64,000 bases of DNA from Azadirachta indica (lineage: Eukaryota > Streptophyta > Magnoliopsida > Sapindales > Meliaceae): assembly GCA_022749755.1 (NCBI GenBank), contig CM040447.1, forward strand, positions 16,529,087 to 16,593,086, read 5' to 3'. Below the pieces are notes generated by a model. That model saw only the letters and a list, made by a program, of their open reading frames with translations, made no database searches and was not told the origin of the DNA. The position numbers and the translations under genes were made by a program. Shown here piece after piece: positions 39,054 through 50,712 of the stretch. Position 1 is the stretch's first letter, and each line of letters starts with the position of its first letter.

Positions 39054-39153
39054 NNNNNNNNNNNNNNNNNNNNNNNNNNNNNNNNNNNNNNNNNNNNNNN
39101 NNNNNNNNNNNNNNNNNNNNNNNNNNNNNNNNNNNNNNNNNNNNNNNNNNNNN
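39054..39153. other. Assembly gap, 100 N
   Basis: There are exactly 100 consecutive N, the conventional placeholder for a gap of unknown size. Anything from nothing to several kilobases of the patatin-UGT junction may be missing. Confidence 0.98.
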
Positions 39154-39656
39154 ATCTTCCCTCAAGAAGAGGATGTTTATGCATAGTTTAGTGGGAACTC
39201 CACAGTTGCAAAAAGAGTTTTGTCTATAACAAGATTGGAACATGTTCTCTTTTCACAATTCTATCACATACGTACTTTGATGGCGTTTTGTTTTCTTATT
39301 AAATAAATAGAAATATTTACATATTTTTGGGAAAAAAATTAATTAAACATGTACATTTAAGTCGTGCACTCAACACATACACAAAATAACAAATTAAAAA
39401 AACCGTTCACCGTATATGAAAGAGAAAACAAGCTAGATCGTCCCTTAAAGAAAAAATACATGCAAGTGTAATAATGGTCTTTAAAATTTATGTGCGTCAT
39501 AATAATAACAACAACAGAATCCCATTACAAAATATTTTACCATAAAATGGTAAAATAGATATATATCAGTAATAAAAAAAACATATATATATAATTAATA
39601 AATATATAATGAGGATAAGATCTACTTTGACGCCGGCCTTCGCTTATTCATCATGG

Positions 39657-41111
39657 TCATGCACCTTGGTCCATTGCTAATTGCCTAAGTAAACTCATTT
39701 CACATTCTTTGGCTACTCGGGACAGTGAAATATAAGAGGAACCATCCTTACTGCAAGTCTTTTTTGAGCTGTTTTGTAGATGCTTGACTCTGGTTCTTAT
39801 TTCTTCACCTTCTTTGTCAACCATGATCTTTCTCACCATCGTCTCCATCTCCTCCCTATCAATTATGCTTTCCGTCGGCAACTGCTTAGATCGGACGGCC
39901 ACCCCAATCTCCTCCGTCAGCATTGTAGCATTCATTTTTTGCTCTGCGAATAGGGGCCACGCAATCATTGGCACACCGTTGACTATACTCTCAAGTATTG
40001 AATTCCATCCACAATGAGATAAAAATCCACCGACTGACGGATGGCCCAATATATCTGTTTGTGAAGCCCACATTGGAACTACGATTCCTACATTCTTTGT
40101 CCGAGTCAAAAATCCATCCGGCAAGTAGTCAAAATTACCGGCACAATTATTCCGGTCAAACTTAGATAAAATTCGGATACAGCATTCTCCATGGGAGGGC
40201 GTACTACCCAAATGAATCTTTGTTTGCTCATCTCCAAGCCCCATGCCAGCTCGATCATTTGTTTTGCTGATAATGTTCCACCACTTCCAAATGATACATA
40301 AATCACCGATTCATCAGGTTGATTGTCTAGCCAAGTCAGCACTTTGCTCTCCTGAGTTGGTGATGCAGTGGGTCTTACCAACGGGCCAATTGCATAAACA
40401 GGTGCTTTAGAGACACTTCCTAACGCGTTAGCGTCTCTCAGAGACCCAAGTGTTTTGGACTCTAGATCCTCCCACGTGTTCACCAAAATTCCATCAGCCA
40501 TAGACATCTTCATCCCCACACTTGCGAACCCGTCATACATCGGATCATTTGGTAGTAGAAATGGATCGAGGGTATCCTCGAAACGAACCGATGTACATCC
40601 GAGGATTTTTTTAATGGTTTTTTCTGGTTAAGATGCTCATCAATTAACAGCTTTTTGTCAATGGCTGGGGCATATAGTGTGACTGCAAGCAACCATGCAT
40701 TAGAAGCAATAAACACGTACTTCAACATCTCAAACTCATCAGCAATCGCTATAGCTTCAGTTCCAAACAAGTCAACAATCAAAGCTGTTGGACGGAACTT
40801 CATTGCAGAAATAGCCGCACGGAGGGACGGTAAACACACTCCCGCATCATCACGATGATTTTTATTTCTATTGATGCATCGGCATCAATTACACTGGATA
40901 TGTCTACGGGGAGTGAGACAATATTAAAGAGATTAGGGTACGGAAACTTTGAAAGCCGGGACTGAATACTTGAGGCATCAGTTCCTACAACAAAGACGGT
41001 GACTTGGACGTCATGTTGAGTGACAAAGCGTTCGCCAAGCTCCAGAACTGGGATAAGATGCCCCATTCCAGGGCTAGCAAGGAGGGCCACACGAGGTTTT
41101 GTAATTTTCAT
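39657..41111 (-). pseudogene. UGT72-like glycosyltransferase pseudogene with three frameshifts
   Basis: Starting at ATG 41111 (MKITKPRVALLASPGMGH), the UGT sequence continues across three frame changes to the stop at 39657. The first is around 40838-40850, after MMRE. The second falls at an A7 run (T7 at 40606-40612 on plus). The third is around 40140-40190, after [14 protein letters not shown]. Apart from these, the copy is close to the intact gene at 49149. It has the N-terminal catalytic His (PGMGH) and a recognisable PSPG box ([20 protein letters not shown] onward to FAEQ). A TATA box is conserved upstream. Single-base slips could be assembly errors, but three in one gene favours a pseudogene. 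Confidence 0.8.
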
Positions 41112-41188
41112 GACTTTGGACTTAGATGATCGAAGTTTGATGACAGTGAGTTGAAAAGCAAGGCTTGGAATGGAATGGGCTTCATAAG

Positions 41189-41199
41189 ATATTTATAAG
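41189..41199 (-). promoter_or_regulatory. TATA box of the UGT pseudogene
   Basis: On minus the sequence reads CTTATAAATAT, about 80 bases before ATG 41111. The same motif sits at matching distance in the fragment at 42393 and the intact gene, so the array shares one promoter type. Confidence 0.55.
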
Positions 41200-41404
41200 C
41201 CAGTGTCAGGTAAGTTGCTGCAGTAAGGGTTAAAAATGGTTTTCATTAATTTACCTTTTTAATTAGTTGGCTTATTACAGTGAGCGCATTGTTATTGTTA
41301 TAAATAAACTGCTGAAATAATTTGAACTATACAAAACAAGACTTTATATTTTATATAAATACAAACTACATATGTAAGGTCATAATGCAAACCCTTCATA
41401 ATTG

Positions 41405-42340
41405 ATTTGATAGGTCGATGGAAATCCATTAATATATTCGCAACAGTTGTTACTTTACATCAACTCTGGTTAATATAATGCATCCTTGCATAATACATGC
41501 AGTGGTCTGTCCCGTTATGTATCATGAAAAGTCAGGAATAATTGACCAAAAGAATCTGTGGAATCTACATGTTTAATACATCTGTCATATTTTGATATAA
41601 CAATATTAATCCATTTGTCTAGATCTTATAGCCGATACATGTGTCAATTTAACTATGCGACAACTTAATTTCACGAGTTTCACTTAGTCAATGACTTCTA
41701 TTTCATCAAACATAGTCAATTTCATTGGTGGACCACGCAACCTATCTTTGGACATTTTTCTAAAGGGTACAGATTTAATGGGAACACGTCGTGCTTAATT
41801 ATTATGTATTTATATTCGTTGTGTAACTTTTTGGAGTATATGTATCTGGTGAGCCTTAATCAATATGGAGTGATGGGTTTCACAATTGTGTATATATATA
41901 TATTATTCAACTGAAACCTCATCCGCAATGAGAGCCAATTATTGACGAACTAATCCAATCAGTAGTCAACTATATTCATCGATGGAGTGCTATGAGTATT
42001 TTATACAAATGAAAATAATATTCATTCTTAATGATGAGAATCGTTTAATTACATACACTTCATTCGGCCAATGATGATTGCTGTATTGTTGCTATGAAGA
42101 TTGCTTTAGGTACTAGAGGTTCGTAGCAGGTTTGGCTTTAATATATATGTGATTAATGTAAGTTTTTAAGTTGCATTCAAATTTATATGTGGATTTAATA
42201 TATGTGTATATATATATATATATGTATGTATGTATGTATCATTTTCCTTTGGTGCTTCCAGCAGCTGGATTTTCTGTTTTCCAAATAATGCGAAAAATGC
42301 AGTGAAGAAATGAGATCTCCAAACAGAAAGAAGAAATAAG
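41405..42340. repeat. Duplicated block X, copy 1 (UGT spacer)
   Basis: From GATGGAAATCCATTAATATA near 41415 to AATGCGAAAAATGCAGTGAAG near 42305, this block matches 45500-46370 with moderate divergence. Shared phrases include TATCATGAAAAGTCAGGAAT and GAGAGCCAATTATTGACG. It lies on the promoter side of the UGT pseudogene and carries no gene. Confidence 0.8.
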
Positions 42341-42342
42341 AT

Positions 42343-42393
42343 GGCCCATTCCAGGGCTAGCAGGGAGGCTGCATGAGGTTTTGTGATTTTCAT
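42343..42393 (-). pseudogene. UGT72-like start-codon fragment with its promoter
   Basis: ATG 42393 begins MKITKPHAA and continues with nucleotides for LLASPGMGHL in a shifted frame. After about 50 bases UGT homology stops abruptly at block X. Upstream (to about 42585) the sequence matches the promoter and leader of the pseudogene at 41111, including a TATTTATAGG TATA region near 42475. It is therefore a promoter plus about 17 codons of a third UGT copy. Confidence 0.75.
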
Positions 42394-42593
42394 GACTTTG
42401 GACTTAGATGATGGAAGTTTGATGATTACACCGAGTTGGAAAGCATAGTTTGGAATGGAATGAGCTTCACAACATATTTATAGGCCAATGCCAAGTAAGT
42501 TGCTGCAGTAAGAGTTAAAAATTGTTTTCATTAATTTCCTTTTTAATTAGCAAGGTTACTCTTGTGAGCGCGTTGTTATTGTTATAAATAAAC

Positions 42594-43977
42594 GAGTAAA
42601 CGACACCAAGGTCCCTAAAGTTTGATCAATTGACCATATAAGTTTTATTAATTTTAAAGTTAACCTTTAGCATGAAAGTCCTAATCCTTTAGCATGTAAA
42701 TTGCAAAGAATTTGGACGAAAAGTATAATATTATAATCGTACCTCCTATTGATTATTATACTTATTTTCCTGAATTTTTAAAAAATAGAACATACCCACC
42801 TAAATTTCTCACAATGTAAAAATTACCTTTAGCTTTAAAAAAAAGATAAAACTACCCCCTAACTAACTATTTATGATAAAAATTAACTATTTTATCTCTA
42901 TATTATTGTTTTAAATCGTTAAAAGATATATAGCATGACTACATTATCATTATTTTTATTTTTAACTGATATAATTTTATTTTAATATTTAATAAAAATT
43001 ATAGTAATATTTTGATTAATTGTTTTTTCCTTGTGAATTTGATGTCAATTTTTTTACAATATTACTTATATATAAATTCTTTGAATACATTTTTAATTAA
43101 AATAGTATATTTTGAAAAATATATAATTAATATTATCAAAATCTCTAAGTCATCATTTCTTACAATATTAATTGTAAAACTTTTTAGAACGTAAAATTTA
43201 TTGTCATAAATAGTTAAAATTTTGCAACATAAAATTTTTAATTTATTTGTCAAAATTTTTTAAGATAATGTTTTACTATTAATTGTATATTTTGGAGATT
43301 TTAATAATATTAAATGGTCTATTTTGTCATAATCCCCAAAATAGACCATTTAGCTTTTACAATCAATAGGTAAAAAAATTATCTTAAAAAAATTTTTAAA
43401 AATAAATTAAAAATTTTATGTTCTAAAATTTTAATAGTTTTTTATAGCAAATTTTACACAATAAAATATTTTACAACTAATGTTAAAAAATTGACAACTT
43501 AAGAATTTTGACAATATTAATTATATATAATTAATATTGTAAGAAAATGACAACAAATTAAAAAAAATTAATAGTCAAAGTATTATTATAACTTTTAAAT
43601 TGAAATGTTAGAATAAAATTATATGGATTATTACATAGTAAAAATAATATGATCATTTTGTATATCTTCTAATAATTTAGGATAATATAAGAGGAAAATA
43701 GTTAATTTTTATTATGAATACTTACTTAAAGTATTTTCACTAATTTTTAAAAGTTAGGGGTATTATCAAAAATTTAGTTGGGCATGTCTTATTTTTCAAA
43801 AATTCATCAAGAGGGTTAAATATAATAACAAACAGGGGTATGTTTGTTAAATCATACTCTTTCATGCAAGTTCGCTGTATATATTAATGGATTAGGACTT
43901 TTCAAATTAATTTTAAAATTAATAGGACTTATGTAACTAATTGGCCAAACTTCAAGAATCTTAGTGTTGTTTACCTT
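42594..43977. mobile_element. Nonautonomous TIR transposon with 8-base target duplication
   Basis: The left end, GAGTAAACGACACCAAGGTC, is matched in reverse complement by the right end (AAGGTAAACAACACTAAGAT). The inverted repeats continue through AAAGTTTG and CTTTTATTAATTTTAAA-like sequence for about 70 bases. AAATAAAC flanks both sides (42586-42593 and 43978-43985), an 8-base target duplication as in the hAT superfamily. The 1384-base interior is AT-rich and has no transposase. It inserted into the UGT promoter block, whose homology to 41310-41345 resumes after the element. Confidence 0.8.
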
Positions 43978-44011
43978 AAATAAACTCTAGATAATTATAT
44001 TTTATATAAGT

Positions 44012-45055
44012 GAAAATACCCTTTACCCTTTAGGTTTGAGCTAAATACCCACTTCCCTTTATTATTTCAAAAATTCCCGTTACCCTTTGATTTTAGGTTT
44101 TTTTCTAATTTTACTCTTGTTAATTTAAGATATGATGTCAAAAACTGAAACATTATAACAATTTGAACACAAAAATCCAATTGTAAAATTTAACATACTT
44201 ACCACTACACCAACGTCTCTGCAATAAAAATCTTTATATTATCATTAATATATATAACTCATCATATGTACATTAAAAGTTTATTTTTAAATTTTTTCTT
44301 TTAATACAACAATTACGATGCTTAAACTATATTTTTAGTATTAATTTAAAATTAAATTTTATTTTCTTTAGTAATAATATATAGTTTTAGTATTATTTTT
44401 ATAATTATTTTGACAATAATAAATTTACTTTAAAATTTTAATATATTAATTTTAATAAATTTATTTTTATTACAAACATACTTATTTTATTTTTAAATAA
44501 TTATTATTAATATACAAAACTTTATAATGTAAAATATTGTTATATAATCATTCATAATTTAAAATAATTTAAATTTTATTATTATTATTATTATCATAAT
44601 CATTATTATTATTACTTATTAATAATCATAAAATTTAATAAACTAATTTATTTTATTTAAAAATATTCTAAAAAAACTAATTTTCAAAAATAAAGTAAAA
44701 AATTTACAATAAAAATAATTTTATTAAGATTAACAAATCATAATTTTTGATAATTTATTTAATGTATGATGTGATATTAACAAAAGAGTATAACTGACTA
44801 CAAATTTCTCTAGTTAGTATGGTGGTAAGAAACATTTGCTTTTATGCTCGCATTCATTGCTCGAACCTCTTGCAACTCTAAATTATTTTTTATTTTAAAA
44901 AACGGTTCAAATAGACCAAACAATGGTTCTCTTTGGTTTAACTTAAATTAATGAAAGTGAAATTAAAAAAAGTTAGCATTAGAGCATGTTTTAAACAATA
45001 GAGGAAAATGGGTATTTAATTTAAACCCTAGGGTGGTCAAGGGTATTTTTTTTTT
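44012..45055. mobile_element. Second TIR element, about 1.04 kb
   Basis: The left end, AAAATACCCTTTACCCTTTA, pairs with the right end, whose reverse complement is AAAATACCCTTGACCACCCT. The inverted repeats extend about 120 bases with good match, including AAATACCCA and TTAATTTAAG. The interior is AT-rich and has a tRNA-like AGTATGGTGGTAAG...TGCTCGAACC stretch near 44817-44870. No clear target duplication was resolved. Homology to the UGT promoter block (ATAAATATAAAG.ATGTAAG) resumes after it. Confidence 0.7.
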
Positions 45056-45154
45056 TATAAATATAAAGTATGTAAGATCTGGAGCAAACTTTTCATAAAC
45101 TTTGCAAACTCCATTTTATTGAACTCAACAAATTACTTGGGGATGCATACATAC

Positions 45155-45198
<44 letters not shown>

Positions 45199-45220
45199 AA
45201 AGAGAGAGAGACGGAGATTG

Positions 45221-45443
45221 ACCAATGGTTTTCTTTTTTTATATAATTTTTTATATTAATTATAAATTATAGAATCTAAACACATATAACAGTTAAAATT
45301 GTATATGATATATGCGTTAATTATTAATATATTAATTATATGATTAAATACAATCTCAATAATTAAATATATTTTTTAATCTAATAATTTATAATTAATA
45401 TAAACAATTATATAAAATAAAAGAGTCGTTGATACCGCCTCTG
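45221..45443. mobile_element. Diverged fold-back MITE beside (TA)n
   Basis: The stretch TATATTAATTATAAATTATAGAATCTAAACACATATAACAG-like and its inverse near 45370-45420 match the 25481 family at lower identity. A (CATA)n/(TA)n/(GA)n tract precedes it. End motifs are degraded. Confidence 0.5.
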
Positions 45444-45499
45444 TATATAAACATTAGTAAAGGAGTTTGAAGTTAAAAAATCCGATGCGGGGGATTTGC

Positions 45500-46370
45500 T
45501 AATATTACTTTGATGGAAATCCATTAATATACTCACAACAGATTATTTTATGTCAACTGTGTTTAATATAATGCATCCTTGCATAATACATGCCGTGGCC
45601 TGTGGCGTATGTATCATGAAAAGTCAGGAATAATTGACCAAAAGAATATTTGGAATCTACATGTTTCACATCTGTCAAATTTTGATATAACAACAATTCA
45701 TTTGTCTTATCATTTGCCGATTCATGTGTCAATTTAACTATATATGCGACAACTTTCACGATGTTCACTCAGTCGATCACTTCCATTTCATCAAACATGG
45801 TCAATTTCATTGGTGGAACACGCAACAGACCTTTTGGCATTTTTCTAAAGGATACAGATTCAATTGAACGCGTCGTGCTTAATTATTATATCTGGTCAAT
45901 GAGCCTTGTCTATAGGGAAGTGATGAGTTTCTTAATTATACATTACTATTTAACTGAAATCTCGTCCTCAATGAGAGCCAATTATTGACGAACTAATCCA
46001 ATAAGTAGTCAACTATATTATCGATGGAGTGCTATGAGTATTTTATACAAATAAAAATAATATTCATTCTTAATGATGAGAATTGTTTAATTTCGGACAC
46101 TTAATTCATTCGGCCAACCTTCTAATAGGGACTGATGATGATTGCTGTTTTATTGCTATGAAGATTGCTTTAACTAGAGGTTGGTAGCAGGTTTGGCTTT
46201 AATATATATGTCATTAAATTGTTAGTTTTAAGTTGCATTCAAATTTATATATGGATGAAAATATATTATCATTTTCCTTTAAAGCTTCTAGCAGCTGCAT
46301 TTTCTGTTTTCAAATAATGCGAAAAATGCAGTGAAGGAATTGAGATCTCCAAACGGAAACAAGAAATTAA
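45500..46370. repeat. Duplicated block X, copy 2
   Basis: This corresponds to 41405-42340 in the same orientation. It starts at TTTGATGGAAATCCATTAATATAC and ends near GAGATCTCCAAACGGAAAC. Small deletions distinguish it from copy 1. No UGT start fragment follows this copy. Confidence 0.8.
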
Positions 46371-49148
46371 GAAGGACAAAAATATTATATATCGACGCCT
46401 TAGTTAATATTGGTTTTCAATTCATTGGGCTTCCTTATTCTTAATTGTTTGAATATAGTTTTTCTTGGTGGAATTTCTTTTTCATTATTTTTTTAGTTTT
46501 AATTTTAATATATTCTTTTTATTATTAGTTGTATGCAACTTTTATCAAGGAATAAGGTTGAATATATTTCTTGACAAATGCTTTTCTTTTTTTTTTTAAA
46601 ATAAATGATGGCAAATGTTTTAAAACTTATCTTGAATAATGTGACAAACAAAATGATATTTATCAATTAGATGATAATATTTTGGTATTACTTTCGAGTT
46701 ATTTATTACACGTATTAATTAATCATCCACGCCATGTATCACTCATATCTTTAATGCAAATTAAATTATAAAACACCGTTCTTAAGTTATAATTTTAAAT
46801 TTTGGCACAATTTTGACTAACTCAAACAGTACTGGATAATTGGAAAACATGCCTGCAAGCATAGTGTAAAGCAATATTCAATGTATGATATGTTTTAGTA
46901 TAAAGGGTACATTATATTCAAGTAATTACTCTCGGTGTATCGGTTTTCTACCATAATATATATATATATATATAAAGTCGGCTATGCATTCTTTTATATA
47001 GGCTGGGAACCTGTAGAAAGTCCGAGATTCGTAGGGGAGGTGAGGGCAATTAAAATTTGAGGAAGAAAGAATAAATCATAGTCAATTAAATTAATTAACA
47101 GCAGGCGATATCCTATAAAATATATTGGCTAATTAATTAAAAGATCAAATTTAATTCATGTGCAAGTCCAAAGCCAGGTTTTAAATTTCTATATATGAGT
47201 AAGATTGGTTGTATTAATTAATTGTCATTGTCGGTAATATTGGAGTTCTCTTAATTTGCGCGCACATGACATGAACTTAGCTAGGTTCGGAGGAAATTAT
47301 GGTAAAAGATAAAAAAGAGCTTCACAAACGACAAAACGAAATGCTAAGCCCTTTAATTAATTTTCTGATCATTGACTGCATCTTATAGTTTTCTTAATGG
47401 TCTGTCTGTCCTCGATCGATAACGTTATTAGTATTTATTTTATAATTCAAATCAAATCGAATTTTATGATTTTACATTGGAGATTGTATGACAACTCTTG
47501 TCATTTGAATAAGTGGTCTATCGCTTACTTAAATTTTTACATATACCTCCTAGTCTCTAATTTTTTTTTAATATTACAATCTTATCTAATATTATAATTA
47601 TACTAATATTAAAACCAGAAGTTCACTTGGAAGAAGACAATGTAGCACACCCAACACTAAATTTTTGTAAATACATCCTGGCCTCTAATTTTTTTAAATA
47701 TTATAATTCTATTTAATATTATAATTTTATTAATTTTAGAATTAAAAGTTTATAAAAAAAGTCACTGTTATAACATATATAAAAAAGAAATCAAATTATA
47801 TCTTAGAAATATTTAAGCCAATAAAATCTAACACCAACATATAAAACACAAAATGATTTAATATTTCTCTTAATTTACAAATCCAGACTAATCACAAACA
47901 CAAGCAGTGGTTGAGTGTAGTTAGGGTCTCAGGGAGTATAGGAAATTTTTTTAAGTTTTATTATAATATTTATGTTTGAGACTTTTTTCTAATTTATATA
48001 TAATTTGATCTCTATAAAATTATTCATTTATTTTTTTATTTTAGTAATTATTTTTAAAATATTTATTAATTAACTTTACTTTTTAGTAAATCTCAACAAG
48101 AGATTAAATTAAATAAATAAAAAAAGAGCCCCACCTCATTTGAGCAAAAGATTGCGAAAGCAAAAGGACAAGACAAAGATACAGCAAAGTAGTCAAGCTA
48201 TGTTCTTCTGATTTTAGGCTAACGATATTCATGAGCAATTTTATTTTTTTTAAATTATAAAAGATAAATATTCACAATTAATTTAAATAATTATGATACA
48301 AGTAAAAACATTATAATATGTAATTACCTCCAAAATATAACTTTTAGTTTAAATAGAGATAACATTAAGGAGAATAAAGATATCTGTGAAAGTTCAAGAT
48401 ATTTTTTAATTTAAACGAGGACACAAATCACCGGAATATTTGTAAAAGTTTTAGAGACCGATGTAATATTAGAAGAGATATTAAGGGTATGGACGTTCTC
48501 CCATTTTATGTATACTACGCAAATTAATAATTAATTATAATTAACGTTCCTTCATTAATTCTTCAAACATGGCCTCGTAATTAAGTGCATCTACTCGTAC
48601 ATTGTTTGTAGTTATACCCATCATGCTGTTTAGAAGTAGGATAATGAAACACTTAATTATTGCATTATTAATTTCCTTCTCTTCAGATATTGGCTATGAG
48701 ATAATATTTGTTAACATTTATGAAATAAACTAATAACTTTCAAAAATGTTAATGACTTCATGTTCGTCATTTTATAATTTTTGCTAAAATATATATAATG
48801 CAATTTGTGTACAAAAGTATTACTGATTACGTATTAATTTCTATTAAATTCATCAATTTCATTTTTATTTTTAATTAGGTCTGCTGCTCAACCATTTGGT
48901 ATCTGATCCGTTGATCCTTGATGCCCCATATGTGCATTTACAAACCAGTTTTTGTGTTTGAAATAATTAATGAGCTGAACAGATATAAATTAACAATATC
49001 ATCTATTTTATTCATTAATTCGATTTCTCATACACAAACGGATTTAAAGAACCCAACACAAAAATCAAAATAGTCTGGCAAAGAGAGTAATACATCGATT
49101 AACATTATACAATAATTAAGCAGCATTCAGTTAATCATATTGCATTAT
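46371..49148. other. AT-rich spacer 3' of the intact UGT
   Basis: No gene is seen. A loosely duplicated unit occurs at about 47545-47600 and 47675-47730 (CTCTAATTTTTTTTAATATTA.AATC). The remainder is low-complexity AT-rich DNA and the presumed UGT 3' flank. Confidence 0.5.
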
Positions 49149-50597
49149 TCAGGCACCTTGGATGTTCGCTATTAAACCTTGCAAGCTTGTCTCGCATTCT
49201 TTGGCAACTTGTGCGAGTGAATTGTAAGAGGAACCACCGCTCTTGCTGGAAGCCTTCTGGGCGCTGTGTTTCAGTTCCTTGGCTCTTGCTCTTATTGCTT
49301 TGTCCACCATGATCTTCCTCACCATCATCTCTATCTCCTCCCTCCCAATTATAATCTCTGTTGGCAACTCCTTCGACCGTACGGCTACTCCGATCTCTTC
49401 CGTTAGCATCGTAGCGTTCATTTTTTGTTCAGCGTACAGTGGCCATGCGATCATTGGTACCCCGTTGACTATACTCTCAAGCGTTGAATTCCACCCACAG
49501 TGTGTTAAAAATCCACTGACTGATGTATGTCCCAAAATCTCTCTCTGCTGGGCCCACATGGGGATCACTAAGCCCATTTTTGCGTTACGCGTCAGGAATC
49601 CATCCGGCAAATAATCCGGTGTGCCATCAGACCCGTTACCCACATTGAAATAGGAACCTGACACGTCATCGTCCATGGGAGGGCGTACCACCCAAATAAA
49701 TCTCTGTTGACTTAACTCCAAACCCCATGCCAGCTCGATCATTTGTTTAGCTGATAGGGTCCCACCACTGCCAAATGACACATAAATTACTGATTCAGTT
49801 GGTTGCATGTCTAGCCATTCCAGCACAGAGCTCTCCTTCTCCATAGATGACGTTTTGACCGGTCTCACCATCGGGCCAATTGGATAAACCGGTACCTTGC
49901 CGACTCGGCCTAACATTCTGGTATCTCTCATGGAACAAAGAGTTGTGGGCTCCAAATCCTCCCATGTGTTGACCAAAATTCCATCACTTGTTGGTATCTC
50001 AAGCCCTACACGTAAGTACTCGACATACACCTGATCTTTCGGGTCCAAAAACGCCTCAAGGGTATCCTGGAACCGTACCGGTTTGCAACCTGGAATCATT
50101 AGCGGTTGCTTTCTGTTAATGTGCTCTTCTTCCAGCTTCTTATCAATGGTGGGGAAATGTATGGTGGCAGCAAGGAACCATGCATTAGAAGCAATGAACA
50201 CGTACTTTAACATTTCGAACTCATCAGCAATGACCAAAGCTTCAGTTCCAAACAAGTCAGCGATCAAAGCTGTGGGGCGCGGCTTCATGGCGGAGATTGC
50301 TGATCGTAGGGCTGGTAAGGATTCGCGCATCATCACGATAATTTTTGTTACAATTGATGCATCCGGGTCAACTAGGCCAGATATGTCCGCGGGAGGCAGT
50401 GAGACAATATTAAAGAGGTTCGGGTTTGGTAAGTCGCAGAGCTGGGACTGAACGGTTGAAGTATCAGTTGCCACAACAAAGATGGTTACTTGGAACTCAT
50501 GTTGAGCAACAAAACGTTTGCCTAACTCAAGGACTGGAAAAAAGTGCCCCATGCCAGGGCTAGCGAGCAGAACTGCGTGGGGTTTTGTGCTTTGCAT
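49149..50597 (-). CDS. UDP-glycosyltransferase, UGT72-like, intact
   Basis: This is an intronless frame of 482 residues from ATG 50597 to the stop at 49149. The N-terminal acceptor half begins MQSTKPHAVLLASPGMGH with catalytic His18. The C-terminal donor half has the 44-residue PSPG box at about 348-391, from WAQQREILGH through THCGWNST to PLYAEQ. The final Gln is typical of UDP-glucose users. The overall sequence resembles UGT72 (72E-type) enzymes, which glucosylate monolignols and other phenolics in the cytosol; the substrate here is not established. The open frame extends to ATG 50690, but a TATA box at 50701-50712 makes that codon too close to be transcribed. ATG 50597 has A at -3 and matches the paralogues; ATG 50621 is an alternative with weaker context. 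It is the only intact UGT in the array. Confidence 0.92.
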   Translation of the reverse strand: MQSTKPHAVLLASPGMGHFFPVLELGKRFVAQHEFQVTIFVVATDTSTVQSQLCDLPNPNLFNIVSLPPADISGLVDPDASIVTKIIVMMRESLPALRSAISAMKPRPTALIADLFGTEALVIADEFEMLKYVFIASNAWFLAATIHFPTIDKKLEEEHINRKQPLMIPGCKPVRFQDTLEAFLDPKDQVYVEYLRVGLEIPTSDGILVNTWEDLEPTTLCSMRDTRMLGRVGKVPVYPIGPMVRPVKTSSMEKESSVLEWLDMQPTESVIYVSFGSGGTLSAKQMIELAWGLELSQQRFIWVVRPPMDDDVSGSYFNVGNGSDGTPDYLPDGFLTRNAKMGLVIPMWAQQREILGHTSVSGFLTHCGWNSTLESIVNGVPMIAWPLYAEQKMNATMLTEEIGVAVRSKELPTEIIIGREEIEMMVRKIMVDKAIRARAKELKHSAQKASSKSGGSSYNSLAQVAKECETSLQGLIANIQGA

Positions 50598-50700
50598 GGT
50601 GCTATTGGATTTAAGACTCATAAATTCTTCGAAAGAAAGGGAATTAGACAGAGAGGAAAGAATGTTTGCAATGGCTCGGCTTTGATACATAAGCTTGACG

Positions 50701-50712
50701 AGATATTTATAG
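50701..50712 (-). promoter_or_regulatory. TATA box of the intact UGT
   Basis: On minus the sequence is CTATAAATATCT, about 104 bases before ATG 50597. It is conserved with the two other UGT promoters in the window (near 41194 and 42475). Confidence 0.6.

Noticed and set aside
49243..50451. Two 120-codon plus frames over the UGT gene
   Set aside because: They are antisense to an intact UGT with a PSPG box.
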